20,732 bases of DNA from UBA288 sp964461885. Lineage in GTDB: Archaea > Halobacteriota > Methanomicrobia > Methanomicrobiales > Methanospirillaceae. The position numbers and the translations under genes were made by a program. The notes beneath the pieces were generated by a model that had not been told where the DNA came from, searched no databases, and saw only the letters and a list, made by a program, of their open reading frames with translations. The stretch is taken from the NCBI GenBank assembly GCA_964461885.1, contig CAYWVY010000039.1, positions 1 to 20,732 on the forward strand, written 5' to 3'. Position 1 is the first letter of the stretch. Each line of letters opens with the position of its first letter. This document shows, piece after piece, positions 7,253 through 14,885 of the stretch.

Positions 7253-7960
7253 ATGCTCGTCTTCTGCCACCTGTTCGTGGGGGCCTCGATCGGCCTCGCC
7301 CTCGCCCGGGCGACGGGCGACCGCCGGCTGCTCGCGGCCGGCCTCGTCGGCGGCATCCTGCCGGACCTGATTGACAAGCCGCTCGGCCACCTGTTGCTCG
7401 TGTCCACGATCGACAACGGCCGGCTCGTGGCCCACTCGCTCGCGTTCCTGCTTCTTCTGCTCGTCGCCGGGTCCCTGCTTTTCCGCGGACGGCGGCCCTG
7501 GCTCGCCCCCGCGCTCGCGCTCGGCGTTCTCTCGCACCAGCTCCTGGACGCGATGTGGCGCGACCCGTCGGCATGGTTCTTTCCGCTTCTCGGGCCGTTC
7601 ACACCGGGCCACTACCCCGACTACTTCCTCTCGGGCCTGATGGCCGAGCTCGGGTCGCCCTCCGAGTGGCTCTTCGGGGCTGCGACCCTCGCCCTCGTCC
7701 TCGCCGTGCTTCGCCCGGCGTTCGTGCCCCCGGCCCTGTCCGGCTCAGCCGTGCGCCTGCTGCCCGCCCTCGCCGTCGTCACCGGGCTCGCCGGGCTCCT
7801 GGTGCTCGTCGGCGGGATGGTCGGTCTCGGCACGCCGCTGGCGCCGGGCATCGACCCGCGGGACGGCGTCCTGCTCGGACTCGGGGCCCTCGGGGGCGCC
7901 GTCGTCGTCTGGCGTGAAGGCGATGGGCCGGGCCGCCAGCGCCCGGAGCAGTTCCGGTAA
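7253..7960 (+). CDS. YdjM/DUF457-like membrane hydrolase family protein
   Basis: This 235-aa integral membrane protein resembles the YdjM/LexA-regulated 'metal-dependent hydrolase' membrane family. The first half has CHLFVGASIG, a GGILPDLIDKPLGH motif with acidic and histidine residues, AHSLAFLLLLL, and LSHQLLDAMWRDP, a His/Asp pattern typical of the group. Later hydrophobic stretches (about 137-155 and 168-195, then 208-222) are further membrane segments. It lies 4 nt behind the M20 gene in the same apparent operon. Its last 216 nt overlap the convergent Lhr-like helicase gene; the tail after VVVWREG is polar and unlike the rest of the protein. Enzymatic activity is unproven for this family. 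Confidence 0.8.
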   Translation: MLVFCHLFVGASIGLALARATGDRRLLAAGLVGGILPDLIDKPLGHLLLVSTIDNGRLVAHSLAFLLLLLVAGSLLFRGRRPWLAPALALGVLSHQLLDAMWRDPSAWFFPLLGPFTPGHYPDYFLSGLMAELGSPSEWLFGAATLALVLAVLRPAFVPPALSGSAVRLLPALAVVTGLAGLLVLVGGMVGLGTPLAPGIDPRDGVLLGLGALGGAVVVWREGDGPGRQRPEQFR

Positions 7961-10027
7961 GTGGTACTGGTCCTCGGCGACCATGCGGGCGAAGAGCGCC
8001 GGCGGCACGAGCGGGCCGAAGGCCCGGGCCGAAGACGGCACGGCCGGGAGGCAGGCCGCGACCTCCTCGAGCGTGGCCGATTGCATCGCCTCGAGCGCGG
8101 CGTGGACGCGACGCCCTCCCTGCCCGGCCTTTCCCACACGGCGGAGGACGATGCCGACGTCGTCCGGCACGATGGCCGGCCGCGGCCCGAGGCGGGCGCG
8201 GAGAAACGCGGTGACCACGCGGTTGCCGAGGGCACCGAACGGAGTCAGGACCAGCACCTCGGGCAGGGGGCCGTTCCAGCGTTCGACGACCGTGACGCCC
8301 TCGGGCTCGACCCCGCCGGGGATCTCGGCGAGGGCCGCATCGAGCGTCTCCTGCGCGGCATCGTCGAGCGGGAGCGAGGTGGCGCGAGCCGAGAGGATCC
8401 GGAGGGCCGCGCCGGCCACCAGCGAGCTCGCCCCGCCGCGCTCGCCCGACCAGAAGGCCTTGCGGGCCCCCGCCGTCCCCGGCTCGACGATAAGGAGGCC
8501 GTGGGCGTCGTCGCGGCCGACCACGTTCCAGCCCTTTCCCCCGAGCGAGAAGGCCCCGGGCGCGTCCGACTTCGCGAAGCGGGCGTCGAGCCGCCCGACC
8601 TCCTCGCCGTCGGGCGTGACGGCCCGGTAGTCGCGTCCGCCGCGCAGCACACTGAAGAGCTCCTGCCGGTGCGCCCCGCCGAAGACGAGCTCGGCCGCCG
8701 GGCCGACCATGAGCAGGTCGCCGTCGGCCGCGGCGAAGCCCTCGGCGACGAGGTGGTCGAGGACGAGCTCGACCTCGTCCCCGGGGATGGAGCGGAACGG
8801 CCCGAGCCCGGCGACCTCGTCGACCAGCGCGGCCCGCCGGGCCCGCCGGGCCCGCCCGAGCGCGAGCAGGAGCTGCTGGGCCAGCACGTGGTACGGCCGG
8901 GCCGGGGCCGCGATCGGTTCGGCCTCGCCCCGCGCGGCCGCCTCGACCGCCCCGAGCGCGAGCACGAGGTCGGCGGGGCGCGAGAGCACGAACGCGAACC
9001 GCGGGGGTCGGTCTCGCCGGCCGGTCCGGCCGAGCCGCTGGAGGAAAGAGGCCACCGAGGATGGCGGGCCAAGCTGGACTACGAGGTCCAGGTCGCCGAT
9101 GTCGATCCCGAGCTCGAGGGTCGAGGTGCAGGCGATGCAGAACGGCTCGCCCGCCTTCGCCGCGTGCTCGGCCGCCTGCCGCACGGCCGGCGAGACCGAG
9201 GAGTGGTGGCAGTAGAGGGACGCGACGCGCCCGTCGAGGAGGGTCGAGAGCCGCTCCACGTGCCCCCGCGACGAGGCGAAGACCAGGGCGCGGCGGCCCC
9301 GCACCAGCCGGACTATCGCGTCGGCCCGGCCCGCCTCGTCGGGCTCGACCGCGAACGAGAACCGGCGCGGGGCCGGGGGAGCCGGGAGCTGGACCAGCTC
9401 CTGCCGCCGGCCCGGCCCCGAGAGCCAGGCCAGCACGTCGGCCGGGTTGCCGACCGTTGCCGAGAGGCCGATCCGCTGCACGGGCCGGCCGGCCGCACGG
9501 TCGAGCCGGTCGAGCATGGCCCGCACCTGGACCCCGCGATCGGTGCCCACAAACGCGTGCACCTCGTCGATCACGACGTACCGGAGCGGCCCGAACCGCT
9601 GCGCCGACGCGGGGTCGTGGAGCAGGATCTCGAGCGACTCGGGCGTGATGAGGAGGACGTGCGGCTCGTCGTCGGGGTCACGCCGTCGCTCCGAGGGAGG
9701 GATGTCGCCGTGAAACGCGGCGGCCGAGAGCCGCCCCGGCAGGCAGAGCCCCTCGACGCGGTCGAGCTGGTCGTTGATCAGGGCCTTCAGGGGCGAGAGG
9801 TAGATGCAGAAGACGCCGGCCGCGCCCTCCTTGAGGGCCCGGTCCACGACCGGGATCAGGGCGGCCTCGGTCTTGCCCCCCGCCGTTGGCGCGATCACGA
9901 GGAGATCGGCCCCCGTCGCGGCCGCCCGGCAGGTCTCCTCCTGAAGCGGGCGCAGCGCGCTCCAGCCGAGCCGCTGGAGCAGGGTCATCTGGAGCGTGCC
10001 GTGCAGATCGTCGTACGCGCCGGGCAT
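7745..10027 (-). CDS. Lhr-type SF2 DEAD/DEAH-box helicase
   Basis: This 760-aa ATP-dependent helicase is probably involved in DNA repair or recombination intermediates. The motifs are in order: Q-like RPLQ (26-29), Walker A APTAGGKTE (46-54), LSPLKALINDQ (77-87), TPESLE (128-133), DEVH (154-157), SAT (189-191), ALVFASSRGH (247-256), TLELGIDIGDLDLVVQ (303-318), and QRLGRTGRR (330-338). A winged-helix and beta-rich C-terminal region follows, as in Lhr proteins. It is shorter than full archaeal Lhr proteins. The last 71 residues overlap the convergent membrane protein gene; they are polar, low in complexity and probably a forced read-through tail. A TATA-like GCTAAAAGC about 25-30 bp before the ATG (10051-10060) suggests a leaderless transcript. 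Confidence 0.88.
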   Translation of the reverse strand: MPGAYDDLHGTLQMTLLQRLGWSALRPLQEETCRAAATGADLLVIAPTAGGKTEAALIPVVDRALKEGAAGVFCIYLSPLKALINDQLDRVEGLCLPGRLSAAAFHGDIPPSERRRDPDDEPHVLLITPESLEILLHDPASAQRFGPLRYVVIDEVHAFVGTDRGVQVRAMLDRLDRAAGRPVQRIGLSATVGNPADVLAWLSGPGRRQELVQLPAPPAPRRFSFAVEPDEAGRADAIVRLVRGRRALVFASSRGHVERLSTLLDGRVASLYCHHSSVSPAVRQAAEHAAKAGEPFCIACTSTLELGIDIGDLDLVVQLGPPSSVASFLQRLGRTGRRDRPPRFAFVLSRPADLVLALGAVEAAARGEAEPIAAPARPYHVLAQQLLLALGRARRARRAALVDEVAGLGPFRSIPGDEVELVLDHLVAEGFAAADGDLLMVGPAAELVFGGAHRQELFSVLRGGRDYRAVTPDGEEVGRLDARFAKSDAPGAFSLGGKGWNVVGRDDAHGLLIVEPGTAGARKAFWSGERGGASSLVAGAALRILSARATSLPLDDAAQETLDAALAEIPGGVEPEGVTVVERWNGPLPEVLVLTPFGALGNRVVTAFLRARLGPRPAIVPDDVGIVLRRVGKAGQGGRRVHAALEAMQSATLEEVAACLPAVPSSARAFGPLVPPALFARMVAEDQYHLPELLRALAARPIAFTPDDDGAPEGPESEQDAVPRVDARRQRRAETDHPADEHQEPGEPGDDGEGGQQAHG

Positions 10028-10050
10028 TGCATTCAGGTACGGGGGCTGGG

Positions 10051-10060
10051 GCTAAAAGCT
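10051..10060 (-). promoter_or_regulatory. Candidate TATA box for the helicase gene
   Basis: On minus the element reads AGCTTTTAGC, centred about 28 bp before the helicase ATG at 10027. That spacing fits a leaderless archaeal mRNA. Confidence 0.45.
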
Positions 10061-10082
10061 GATGCGGGTCGGGGTGCGGAAG

Positions 10083-10090
10083 TATTTTAA
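10083..10090 (+). promoter_or_regulatory. Candidate TATA box of the symporter operon
   Basis: TATTTTAA is the best plus-strand TATA match upstream of the 39-aa ORF and symporter. Use of this element implies a leader of about 160 nt, which would include the palindrome at 10187-10212. It could alternatively serve the helicase on minus with a short leader. Confidence 0.4.
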
Positions 10091-10186
10091 CCCCCGCGGC
10101 GGATAGTTCCGCAGGGTATCCCGGATGGTGCGCTCACACTCTCTCTGTTCAACCGCATCCTCCTTCGTCGCATTCTTCTTTAGCTA

Positions 10187-10212
10187 GGGAACCCGCCGGC
10201 GCGCCGGTTCCC
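10187..10212. promoter_or_regulatory. Palindrome in the leader of the symporter operon
   Basis: GGGAACC (10187-10193) pairs with GGTTCCC (10206-10212), and the perfect 12-bp palindrome CCGGCGCGCCGG (10196-10207) overlaps the right arm. In RNA this would form a strong hairpin; as DNA it could be an operator. No downstream oligo-T is present, so it is not a simple terminator. Function unknown. Confidence 0.4.
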
Positions 10213-10274
10213 CCGTATTGTTTCTGACAGAACACCTCCGGGTATCTTTCGCCATCCTTTCGGAGATATGACAA

Positions 10275-10394
10275 ATGTTCGCCATCAGCGACCCCCAGAT
10301 CGTGCTCGGCTACGGCCTTTCAATCGGCTTTACGCTCACGTGTATCGCGTACGGACTCTACTACGGCTACCGGGGCGAGACCCATGGCAGTTGA
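10275..10394 (+). CDS. Small membrane protein before the symporter (symporter accessory-like)
   Basis: This is a 39-aa protein starting MFAISDPQIVLGYGLSIGF with a single membrane helix (about residues 8-31) and a short polar tail ending HGS. A GGAG ribosome site is at 10262-10265, about 9 nt before the ATG. Its last 11 nt overlap the start of the sodium:solute symporter in another frame, which implies translational coupling. Small one-helix proteins in this position are known in methanogens and some bacteria as symporter small accessory proteins; assignment here is by position and appearance. It may be a subunit or stabiliser of the transporter. Confidence 0.75.
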   Translation: MFAISDPQIVLGYGLSIGFTLTCIAYGLYYGYRGETHGS

Positions 10395-11961
10395 CACCCT
10401 GACGCTCGCGATCGCGACGGGCGTCTACCTCGCCATCACGGTCGCCCTCGGCTACATCGGGTACCGCCGGACGAAGTCGAGCGAGGACTACCTGCTCGCC
10501 GGCCGGAGGAGCCACCCCCTTGTCATCGCCCTCTCGTACGGGGCGACCTTCATCTCGACCTCGGCCATCGTCGGCTTCGGCGGGGTCGCGGCCAACCTGG
10601 GCATGGGCCTGATCTGGCTGACCGTGCTGAACATCGGCCTCGGCATCCTGATCGCGTTCGCGATCTTCGGCCGGCCCACGCGCCGGCTCGGCCAGCTGCT
10701 CGGCGCGGTCACGTTCCCGGACCTGATGGGCAAGCGGTACAAATCGCCGTTCATGCAGTACGGGACCGGGCTCGTCATTGTCGCCGGCATGCCGCTCTAC
10801 ACGGCCGCGATCCTGATCGGCGGGGCCCGGTTCATCGAGACCACGCTCGGGATCTCGTACGCGACCGCGCTGCTCGCCTTCGCCCTGATCGTGGCGCTCT
10901 ACGTCGTCTACGGCGGGCTGATCGCCGTGATGTACACGGACGCATTCCAGGGGATGATCATGCTCGTCGGGATGACCCTGCTGCTCGTGCTGACCTACGT
11001 CTACCTCGGGGGCGTCAGCTCGGCCCACGCGGCACTCGACGCGATGACCTCGATGGTCCCGGCGAGCCTCGCCGAGCAGGGCCACCTCGGCTGGACCTCG
11101 ATGCCCGCGCTCGGCTCGCCGATCTGGTACACCCTCGTCACGACGCTCGTGCTCGGCGTCGGGATCGGCGTGCTGGCCCAGCCACAGCTCGTGGTCCGGT
11201 TCATGTGCGCAAAGGACGAGCGGACCCTGAACCGCGCGATGGCCATGGGCGGGCCGTTCCTGCTGATGATGACCGGGGTCGCGTTCACGGTCGGCGCGCT
11301 CACCAACGTCTGGTTCCAGAAGACCTCGGGTCAGATCGCGGTCGCAGCCGCGGGCGGGAACATCGACGCGATCATCCCACTCTATATCAACCAGGCCATG
11401 CCGGACCTCTTCGTCGTGGTCTTCATGCTGACCCTGCTGGCGGCCGCGATGTCGACCCTCGCCTCGCTCTTCCACGCGATGGGCTCGGCCCTCGTCTGCG
11501 ACGTCTGGGGCCGCGGCCAGGCCTGCGCCCGCTCGGTCAGGGCGAACCAGGTCGGGTGCGTGGTCATGATGGTCGCCTCGGTCGGCCTGGCGTTCCTGAT
11601 GCCCGGGTCGATCATCGCCCGCGCGACCGCGATGTTCATGGGCCTCTGTGCCTCGGCCTTCCTGCCGATCTTCGCTGTCGGCGTGCTCACAAAGCGGCCC
11701 AACCCGGTCGCCGCGAAGGCGAGCTTCCTCGCCGGGACGATCACCTGGCTCGTCTGGACGATCTTCGTCCATACGGCCGAGGCGAAGCCGATCGGGATCT
11801 CGCAGGCGCTCTTCGGCGTGCCGACCCTGCTCGGGGCCCCGTGGACCGTGATCGACCCGCTCGTGATCGCGCTCCCGCTCTCGACCCTCGTGATCGTCGC
11901 GATGCAGGCCCTGCGGGTCTCGGCGGGCCTGCCCGCCCCGGGGTCTGAGCCCGGGCCCTGA
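10384..11961 (+). CDS. Sodium:solute symporter (SSS family)
   Basis: This 525-aa membrane transporter has about 13 predicted helices and imports a small solute with Na+. The N-terminus (VYLAITVALGYIGYRRTKSSEDYLLAGRR) carries the family's first helix and the conserved SxxDYLLAGR loop. GATFISTSAIVGFGG matches the unwound second helix that holds Na+ and substrate, and MLTLLAAAMSTLASLFHAMGSALVCD (about 340-365) is the typical helix with the Na2-site serine and threonine. The substrate is not evident; acetate, amino acids and sugars are all seen in the family. It follows the 39-aa membrane protein with an 11-nt overlap. Length fits the family. Confidence 0.9.
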   Translation: MAVDTLTLAIATGVYLAITVALGYIGYRRTKSSEDYLLAGRRSHPLVIALSYGATFISTSAIVGFGGVAANLGMGLIWLTVLNIGLGILIAFAIFGRPTRRLGQLLGAVTFPDLMGKRYKSPFMQYGTGLVIVAGMPLYTAAILIGGARFIETTLGISYATALLAFALIVALYVVYGGLIAVMYTDAFQGMIMLVGMTLLLVLTYVYLGGVSSAHAALDAMTSMVPASLAEQGHLGWTSMPALGSPIWYTLVTTLVLGVGIGVLAQPQLVVRFMCAKDERTLNRAMAMGGPFLLMMTGVAFTVGALTNVWFQKTSGQIAVAAAGGNIDAIIPLYINQAMPDLFVVVFMLTLLAAAMSTLASLFHAMGSALVCDVWGRGQACARSVRANQVGCVVMMVASVGLAFLMPGSIIARATAMFMGLCASAFLPIFAVGVLTKRPNPVAAKASFLAGTITWLVWTIFVHTAEAKPIGISQALFGVPTLLGAPWTVIDPLVIALPLSTLVIVAMQALRVSAGLPAPGSEPGP

Positions 11962-11964
11962 CCC

Positions 11965-11970
11965 TTTTTT
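11965..11970 (+). terminator. Oligo-T terminator after the symporter
   Basis: A run of six T follows three bases after the symporter stop. It overlaps the stop codon of the convergent thioredoxin gene. Confidence 0.5.
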
Positions 11971-12376
11971 ACCGGAGCCCGAAGTGTCGGAGGACCTCGG
12001 CACGCATGGCGTCGATCGGGTACGCGCCCGTGATCTGTCCGGCGAGCCTCCCCGACTGGAAGAGGAGGAGGGTCGGGATGGCCGAGATGCCGAACTGTCG
12101 CGCAGCCTGCTGGTTCTCGTCCGTGTTGAGCTTGGCGAAGGCGATCCGGCCCGCAAACTCGGCGGCGAGGGCCTCCACCACGGGCCCCACGGAGCGGCAG
12201 GGGCCGCACCAGGGAGCCCAGCAGTCGACCACGAGATAGGGATAGGTCCTTGCCAGGGCCTCGAGGTTCTGGCCCGTCGCGGTCAGCACGGTCGCCGCGG
12301 GTGCCGGCGGGGCCTCCTTCGCCGCGAGCAGTTCCTGCATCCGCCGCTCCCGCAGGCGGGCGAGTTCGTCGTCCAT
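11969..12376 (-). CDS. Thioredoxin with charged N-terminal extension
   Basis: This 135-aa cytosolic thiol-disulphide oxidoreductase has the WCGPC active site (W56-C60) and the cis-proline loop ISAIPTLLLF, so the fold and redox centre are complete. A charged helix (MDDELARLRERRMQELLAAK) and an Ala/Pro linker precede the domain by about 28 residues; ordinary thioredoxins lack this. I chose ATG 12376 over the in-frame ATG at 12391 because a TATA box (12397-12404) sits about 25 bp upstream, which places the transcript start at this ATG. The N-terminal helix resembles the start of archaeal PDCD5-like DNA-binding proteins; this is an impression, not a demonstrated relation. Confidence 0.9.
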   Translation of the reverse strand: MDDELARLRERRMQELLAAKEAPPAPAATVLTATGQNLEALARTYPYLVVDCWAPWCGPCRSVGPVVEALAAEFAGRIAFAKLNTDENQQAARQFGISAIPTLLLFQSGRLAGQITGAYPIDAMRAEVLRHFGLR

Positions 12377-12396
12377 GATAGGGGCGTGCATTCCGG

Positions 12397-12404
12397 ATAT
12401 TTAT
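12397..12404 (-). promoter_or_regulatory. TATA box of the thioredoxin gene
   Basis: On minus the element reads ATAAATAT and is centred about 25 bp from ATG 12376. It indicates a leaderless mRNA and decides the start. Confidence 0.65.
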
Positions 12405-12438
12405 GGCTGCTGGCAGGACGAAAACAGGGCAGCGGATA

Positions 12439-12446
12439 GATATATA
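12439..12446 (+). promoter_or_regulatory. TATA box of the initiator tRNA gene
   Basis: GATATATA is centred about 32 bp before the first base of the tRNA, the usual archaeal spacing. Confidence 0.7.
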
Positions 12447-12474
12447 CTACCGGGCGGCAAATGTTAGTCCCCGA

Positions 12475-12549
12475 AGCGAGGTGGGGTAGTCAGGAGATCC
12501 CGTCGGGCTCATAACCCGAAGATCGATGGTTCAAATCCATCCCTCGCTA
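12475..12549 (+). tRNA. Initiator tRNA-Met (anticodon CAT)
   Basis: The acceptor arms AGCGAGG (12475-12481) and CCTCGCT (12542-12548) pair, with discriminator A. The anticodon stem TCGGG/CCCGA surrounds CTCATAA, with CAT at 12510-12512. The A1-U72 pair and three consecutive G:C pairs next to the anticodon loop are hallmarks of archaeal initiator tRNA, so this is most likely tRNA-iMet and not the elongator. CCA is not encoded. T-rich sequence follows within 10 nt. Confidence 0.93.
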
Positions 12550-12589
12550 TCGTTCTTTCTCGAATTCACGCACAGGCGACGGGACGCGC

Positions 12590-14104
12590 TCAGCGCATCC
12601 CCGGCACGCCGAGGCCGCCCAGGACCTCCCGGAACCGCTGGTCGGACCGGAAGAGGTAGACGAAGTAGATCACAACGGCGAGGATGCCCAGGGCCAGGTG
12701 GATCACGACCGGCGTGCCGACCAGTTTCAGCCCGAGCAGGATCGCGCCCACCGGGAGGAACGGCAGCAGCGCGTCTGCGACAAGGCGCGCGGTGCGGCGC
12801 ATGGGGATCCCCGAGAACATGAGCAGGCGGACACAGAGGTAGCCGTAGACCGCGATCCCGGAGACGCCGAAGAGGAGGATCGCGATGCGGGCCGACCCGA
12901 GCAGCCCGCCCGCGATGAGCGCCGCGAGCCGGGTGACGAAGTTCGCGGCATTGACCAGGAGGCCGAAGGTCTGCTTCTCCTGGACCATGTAGATGGTCGA
13001 GAGGGGGGACGAGATGAACCATACCACGGCCCAGACGGCCAGGAGCTGCGTGTAGAGGCCGGCCTCGGCCCATGCGGCGCCGAAGACGATGCTGAAGAGC
13101 TCCTCGCCGATCAGCGAGAGGGTCAGCATCGGGAAGAGGCCGATCCGGAGCAGGACCGTGAAGACCGACTCGGTCAGGCTGGCCAGGTCCCCGTCCCGCT
13201 CCGCGTTCGAGGCGCGCTGGAAGAAGACCTGCTGGATGGCCCCGCCGATCAGGTCCATGGGCAGCACGATCAGCCGGAAGGCGAGCGCGTAGTACCCGAC
13301 CTGGACGGGAGAGAAGAAGATCGGCAGGAGGAGGGACGGCAGCTGCCAGGACGAGACGTTGAGGAGGCCCGACCACGAATCATAAAGCGGGAACCGCTTG
13401 TACCGGACGAGCACGGCCCGCACCCGCTCGAGCGAGAAGAGGCGCCGGAACCGCCGGTGGTCGTCGCGGAGGATCTGGGCGCCGAGGACGCCTGTGGCGA
13501 CCCCCTGGCCGAACGCACTCGCCCCGATCAGGGCGCCGCCGGTCCCGATCCCGGCCGCGCCCGCCGCGAGCTGCCCGCCGGTGATCGCGACCGACGAGAG
13601 CACCCGGGCCACAGAGAGCCGGCCGTACCGGCGCGTCCGGGAGTTCCAGTAGTTGAGCGCGACGAAGAGGCCCGAGACGAAGACGAACGGCGAGACGAGC
13701 CAGAGGTGGCCGGCGAGGCCGGGGGCGTTCAGGGCCGAGACGATCGCGGGCTCAAAGATGAGAAAGAACGGGAGGCTGAGGAGCGAGATCCCGGTCACGA
13801 TCCCGACGCAGAGCGCGAGCAGGTTGACCGCGTCCCGCTCGTTGTCGGGGAGCATGATCGCGAACTCGTACCGGAGGCAGGAGACCACGCCGAGGACCTT
13901 CGTGATCGAGGTGAAGATCGCGAGCAGGCCGAACGCCTCGGGTGAGAAGAGCCGGGTCAGGAGGGGGGAGGCGATGATGACGAGGGCCTGGGCGAAGGTC
14001 GTGCCCGAGACGAGTTTCAGGACGTCCTTCGAGAAGTTCGGCCCGTGGGCGCGGGGGGCGGGGCTCTCCCCGGACTCCGTGGGGGGTGCCGGTTCAGCGC
14101 TCAT
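12590..14104 (-). CDS. Polysaccharide flippase (oligosaccharide repeat-unit exporter)
   Basis: This is a 504-aa MOP-superfamily membrane protein with about 12-14 hydrophobic helices. It resembles Wzx-type flippases that move lipid-linked oligosaccharides across the membrane. Typical features are the early FSKDVLKLVSGTTFAQALVIIASPLLTRLFSPEAFGLLAIF segment (helix 1 and the conserved loop) and a middle GYYALAFRLIVLPMDLIGGAIQQVFF. The start MSAEPAPP at 14104 overlaps the acyltransferase stop by 11 nt; a longer frame to 14188 would extend through the acyltransferase gene and is rejected. Together with the acyltransferase it suggests export of an acetylated surface glycan. No glycosyltransferase lies in the window. 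Confidence 0.9.
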   Translation of the reverse strand: MSAEPAPPTESGESPAPRAHGPNFSKDVLKLVSGTTFAQALVIIASPLLTRLFSPEAFGLLAIFTSITKVLGVVSCLRYEFAIMLPDNERDAVNLLALCVGIVTGISLLSLPFFLIFEPAIVSALNAPGLAGHLWLVSPFVFVSGLFVALNYWNSRTRRYGRLSVARVLSSVAITGGQLAAGAAGIGTGGALIGASAFGQGVATGVLGAQILRDDHRRFRRLFSLERVRAVLVRYKRFPLYDSWSGLLNVSSWQLPSLLLPIFFSPVQVGYYALAFRLIVLPMDLIGGAIQQVFFQRASNAERDGDLASLTESVFTVLLRIGLFPMLTLSLIGEELFSIVFGAAWAEAGLYTQLLAVWAVVWFISSPLSTIYMVQEKQTFGLLVNAANFVTRLAALIAGGLLGSARIAILLFGVSGIAVYGYLCVRLLMFSGIPMRRTARLVADALLPFLPVGAILLGLKLVGTPVVIHLALGILAVVIYFVYLFRSDQRFREVLGGLGVPGMR

Positions 14105-14693
14105 GTCTGCGTCCCGCCGCCTCGGTGCCCCGCACGACCAGCCCCTCGCTCCCCCGATCGGCGACCTTCCGGGCTGGAGCGCCCGCAATAGTGATGTTCG
14201 GCTCCTCGAAGGACCTGTTCACGACCGAGTTCGCGCCGATCGCGATGCCGTCGGCGATCCGGATGGAGCCGAAGAGCATTGTGCCCGGCCCGATGTAGAC
14301 GTCGTCGCCGATCTCCGGTGCCATGAGGTCCGTGCCGGCCTTGGACCCGATATTGACGCAGACGTGTATCCTGCAGTTGGCGCCCACGCGGGCGCAGGAG
14401 TTGACCACGATCGTGCCGCGGTGCGCGATGGCGAGGCCGGGGCCGAAGACGTTCGGCGGGATCGTGAAGCCGAGGCGGGTGGACAGGCGGTGCAGCCGGA
14501 GGGAGAGCAGGGCCCGGTAGGGGGCCCAGAGGGGGGATGTCAGGCAGTTCTCGGCGTACTCGACCGCGCGGAGCAGGCGCTCGAACCGCCAGATCTCGTC
14601 GCCGAAGAGGCGCGGACGCGATCGCGTCACCTCGAGGGAGGCCCGGTCGGCCTCGAGGTAGAATCTGTAATCCTCCCGCGTTCTGATCGGCAT
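14094..14693 (-). CDS. Hexapeptide-repeat acetyltransferase (CysE/serine-acetyltransferase-like)
   Basis: This 199-aa acyltransferase has a left-handed beta-helix fold. The N-terminal 80 residues are helical. The region of about 85-175 carries imperfect hexapeptides (VFGPGLAIAHRGTIVVN, IGDDVYIGPGTMLFGSIRIADGIAIGANSVV, ending in GAPARKV). H91 sits in the position of the catalytic histidine of CysE-like enzymes; the closing GxPA motif is the usual end of the helix. The ATG at 14693 follows a good GGAGG-like ribosome site (on plus 14704-14711) and is preferred over GTG 14753, which overlaps the promoter TATA. Genomic pairing with a flippase suggests a sugar or lipid-linked substrate, although serine cannot be excluded. 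Confidence 0.86.
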   Translation of the reverse strand: MPIRTREDYRFYLEADRASLEVTRSRPRLFGDEIWRFERLLRAVEYAENCLTSPLWAPYRALLSLRLHRLSTRLGFTIPPNVFGPGLAIAHRGTIVVNSCARVGANCRIHVCVNIGSKAGTDLMAPEIGDDVYIGPGTMLFGSIRIADGIAIGANSVVNRSFEEPNITIAGAPARKVADRGSEGLVVRGTEAAGRRHER

Positions 14694-14740
14694 CTGATCG
14701 GGCCCTCCGCCGGCCGTTCCATCAGTATTCGCCAAAACCG

Positions 14741-14750
14741 GTATTAAACT
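14741..14750 (-). promoter_or_regulatory. TATA box of the acetyltransferase-flippase operon
   Basis: On minus the element reads AGTTTAATAC, about 50 bp before the chosen ATG at 14693. Initiation about 25 bp downstream leaves a short leader with a GGAGG site. Confidence 0.5.
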
Positions 14751-14789
14751 CACCCCGGATTGCGCTGAACAGGGCGCCGGACGGCCGAC

Positions 14790-14801
14790 GATATAGTTTT
14801 A
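14790..14801 (+). promoter_or_regulatory. TATA-like element of the PIG-L gene
   Basis: GATATAGTTTTA precedes the PIG-L gene by about 90 bp and would give a leader of about 60 nt. Confidence 0.45.
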
Positions 14802-14885
14802 TGGCGCCTCCGCCCCAACATCTTCAAAGCGTGCGGCCGGCCGGGCCCGGCGGGCTTTCGGCGACCGCGAAGAGGTTTTTCTGGC

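Noticed and set aside
5884..7602. 572-aa minus-strand frame opposite the M20 and membrane genes
   Set aside because: The M20 zinc ligands and membrane segments on plus are intact; the minus frame shows no domain.
7961..10090. 709-aa plus-strand frame opposite the helicase
   Set aside because: The helicase motifs are complete on minus; this frame has charged low-complexity sequence only.
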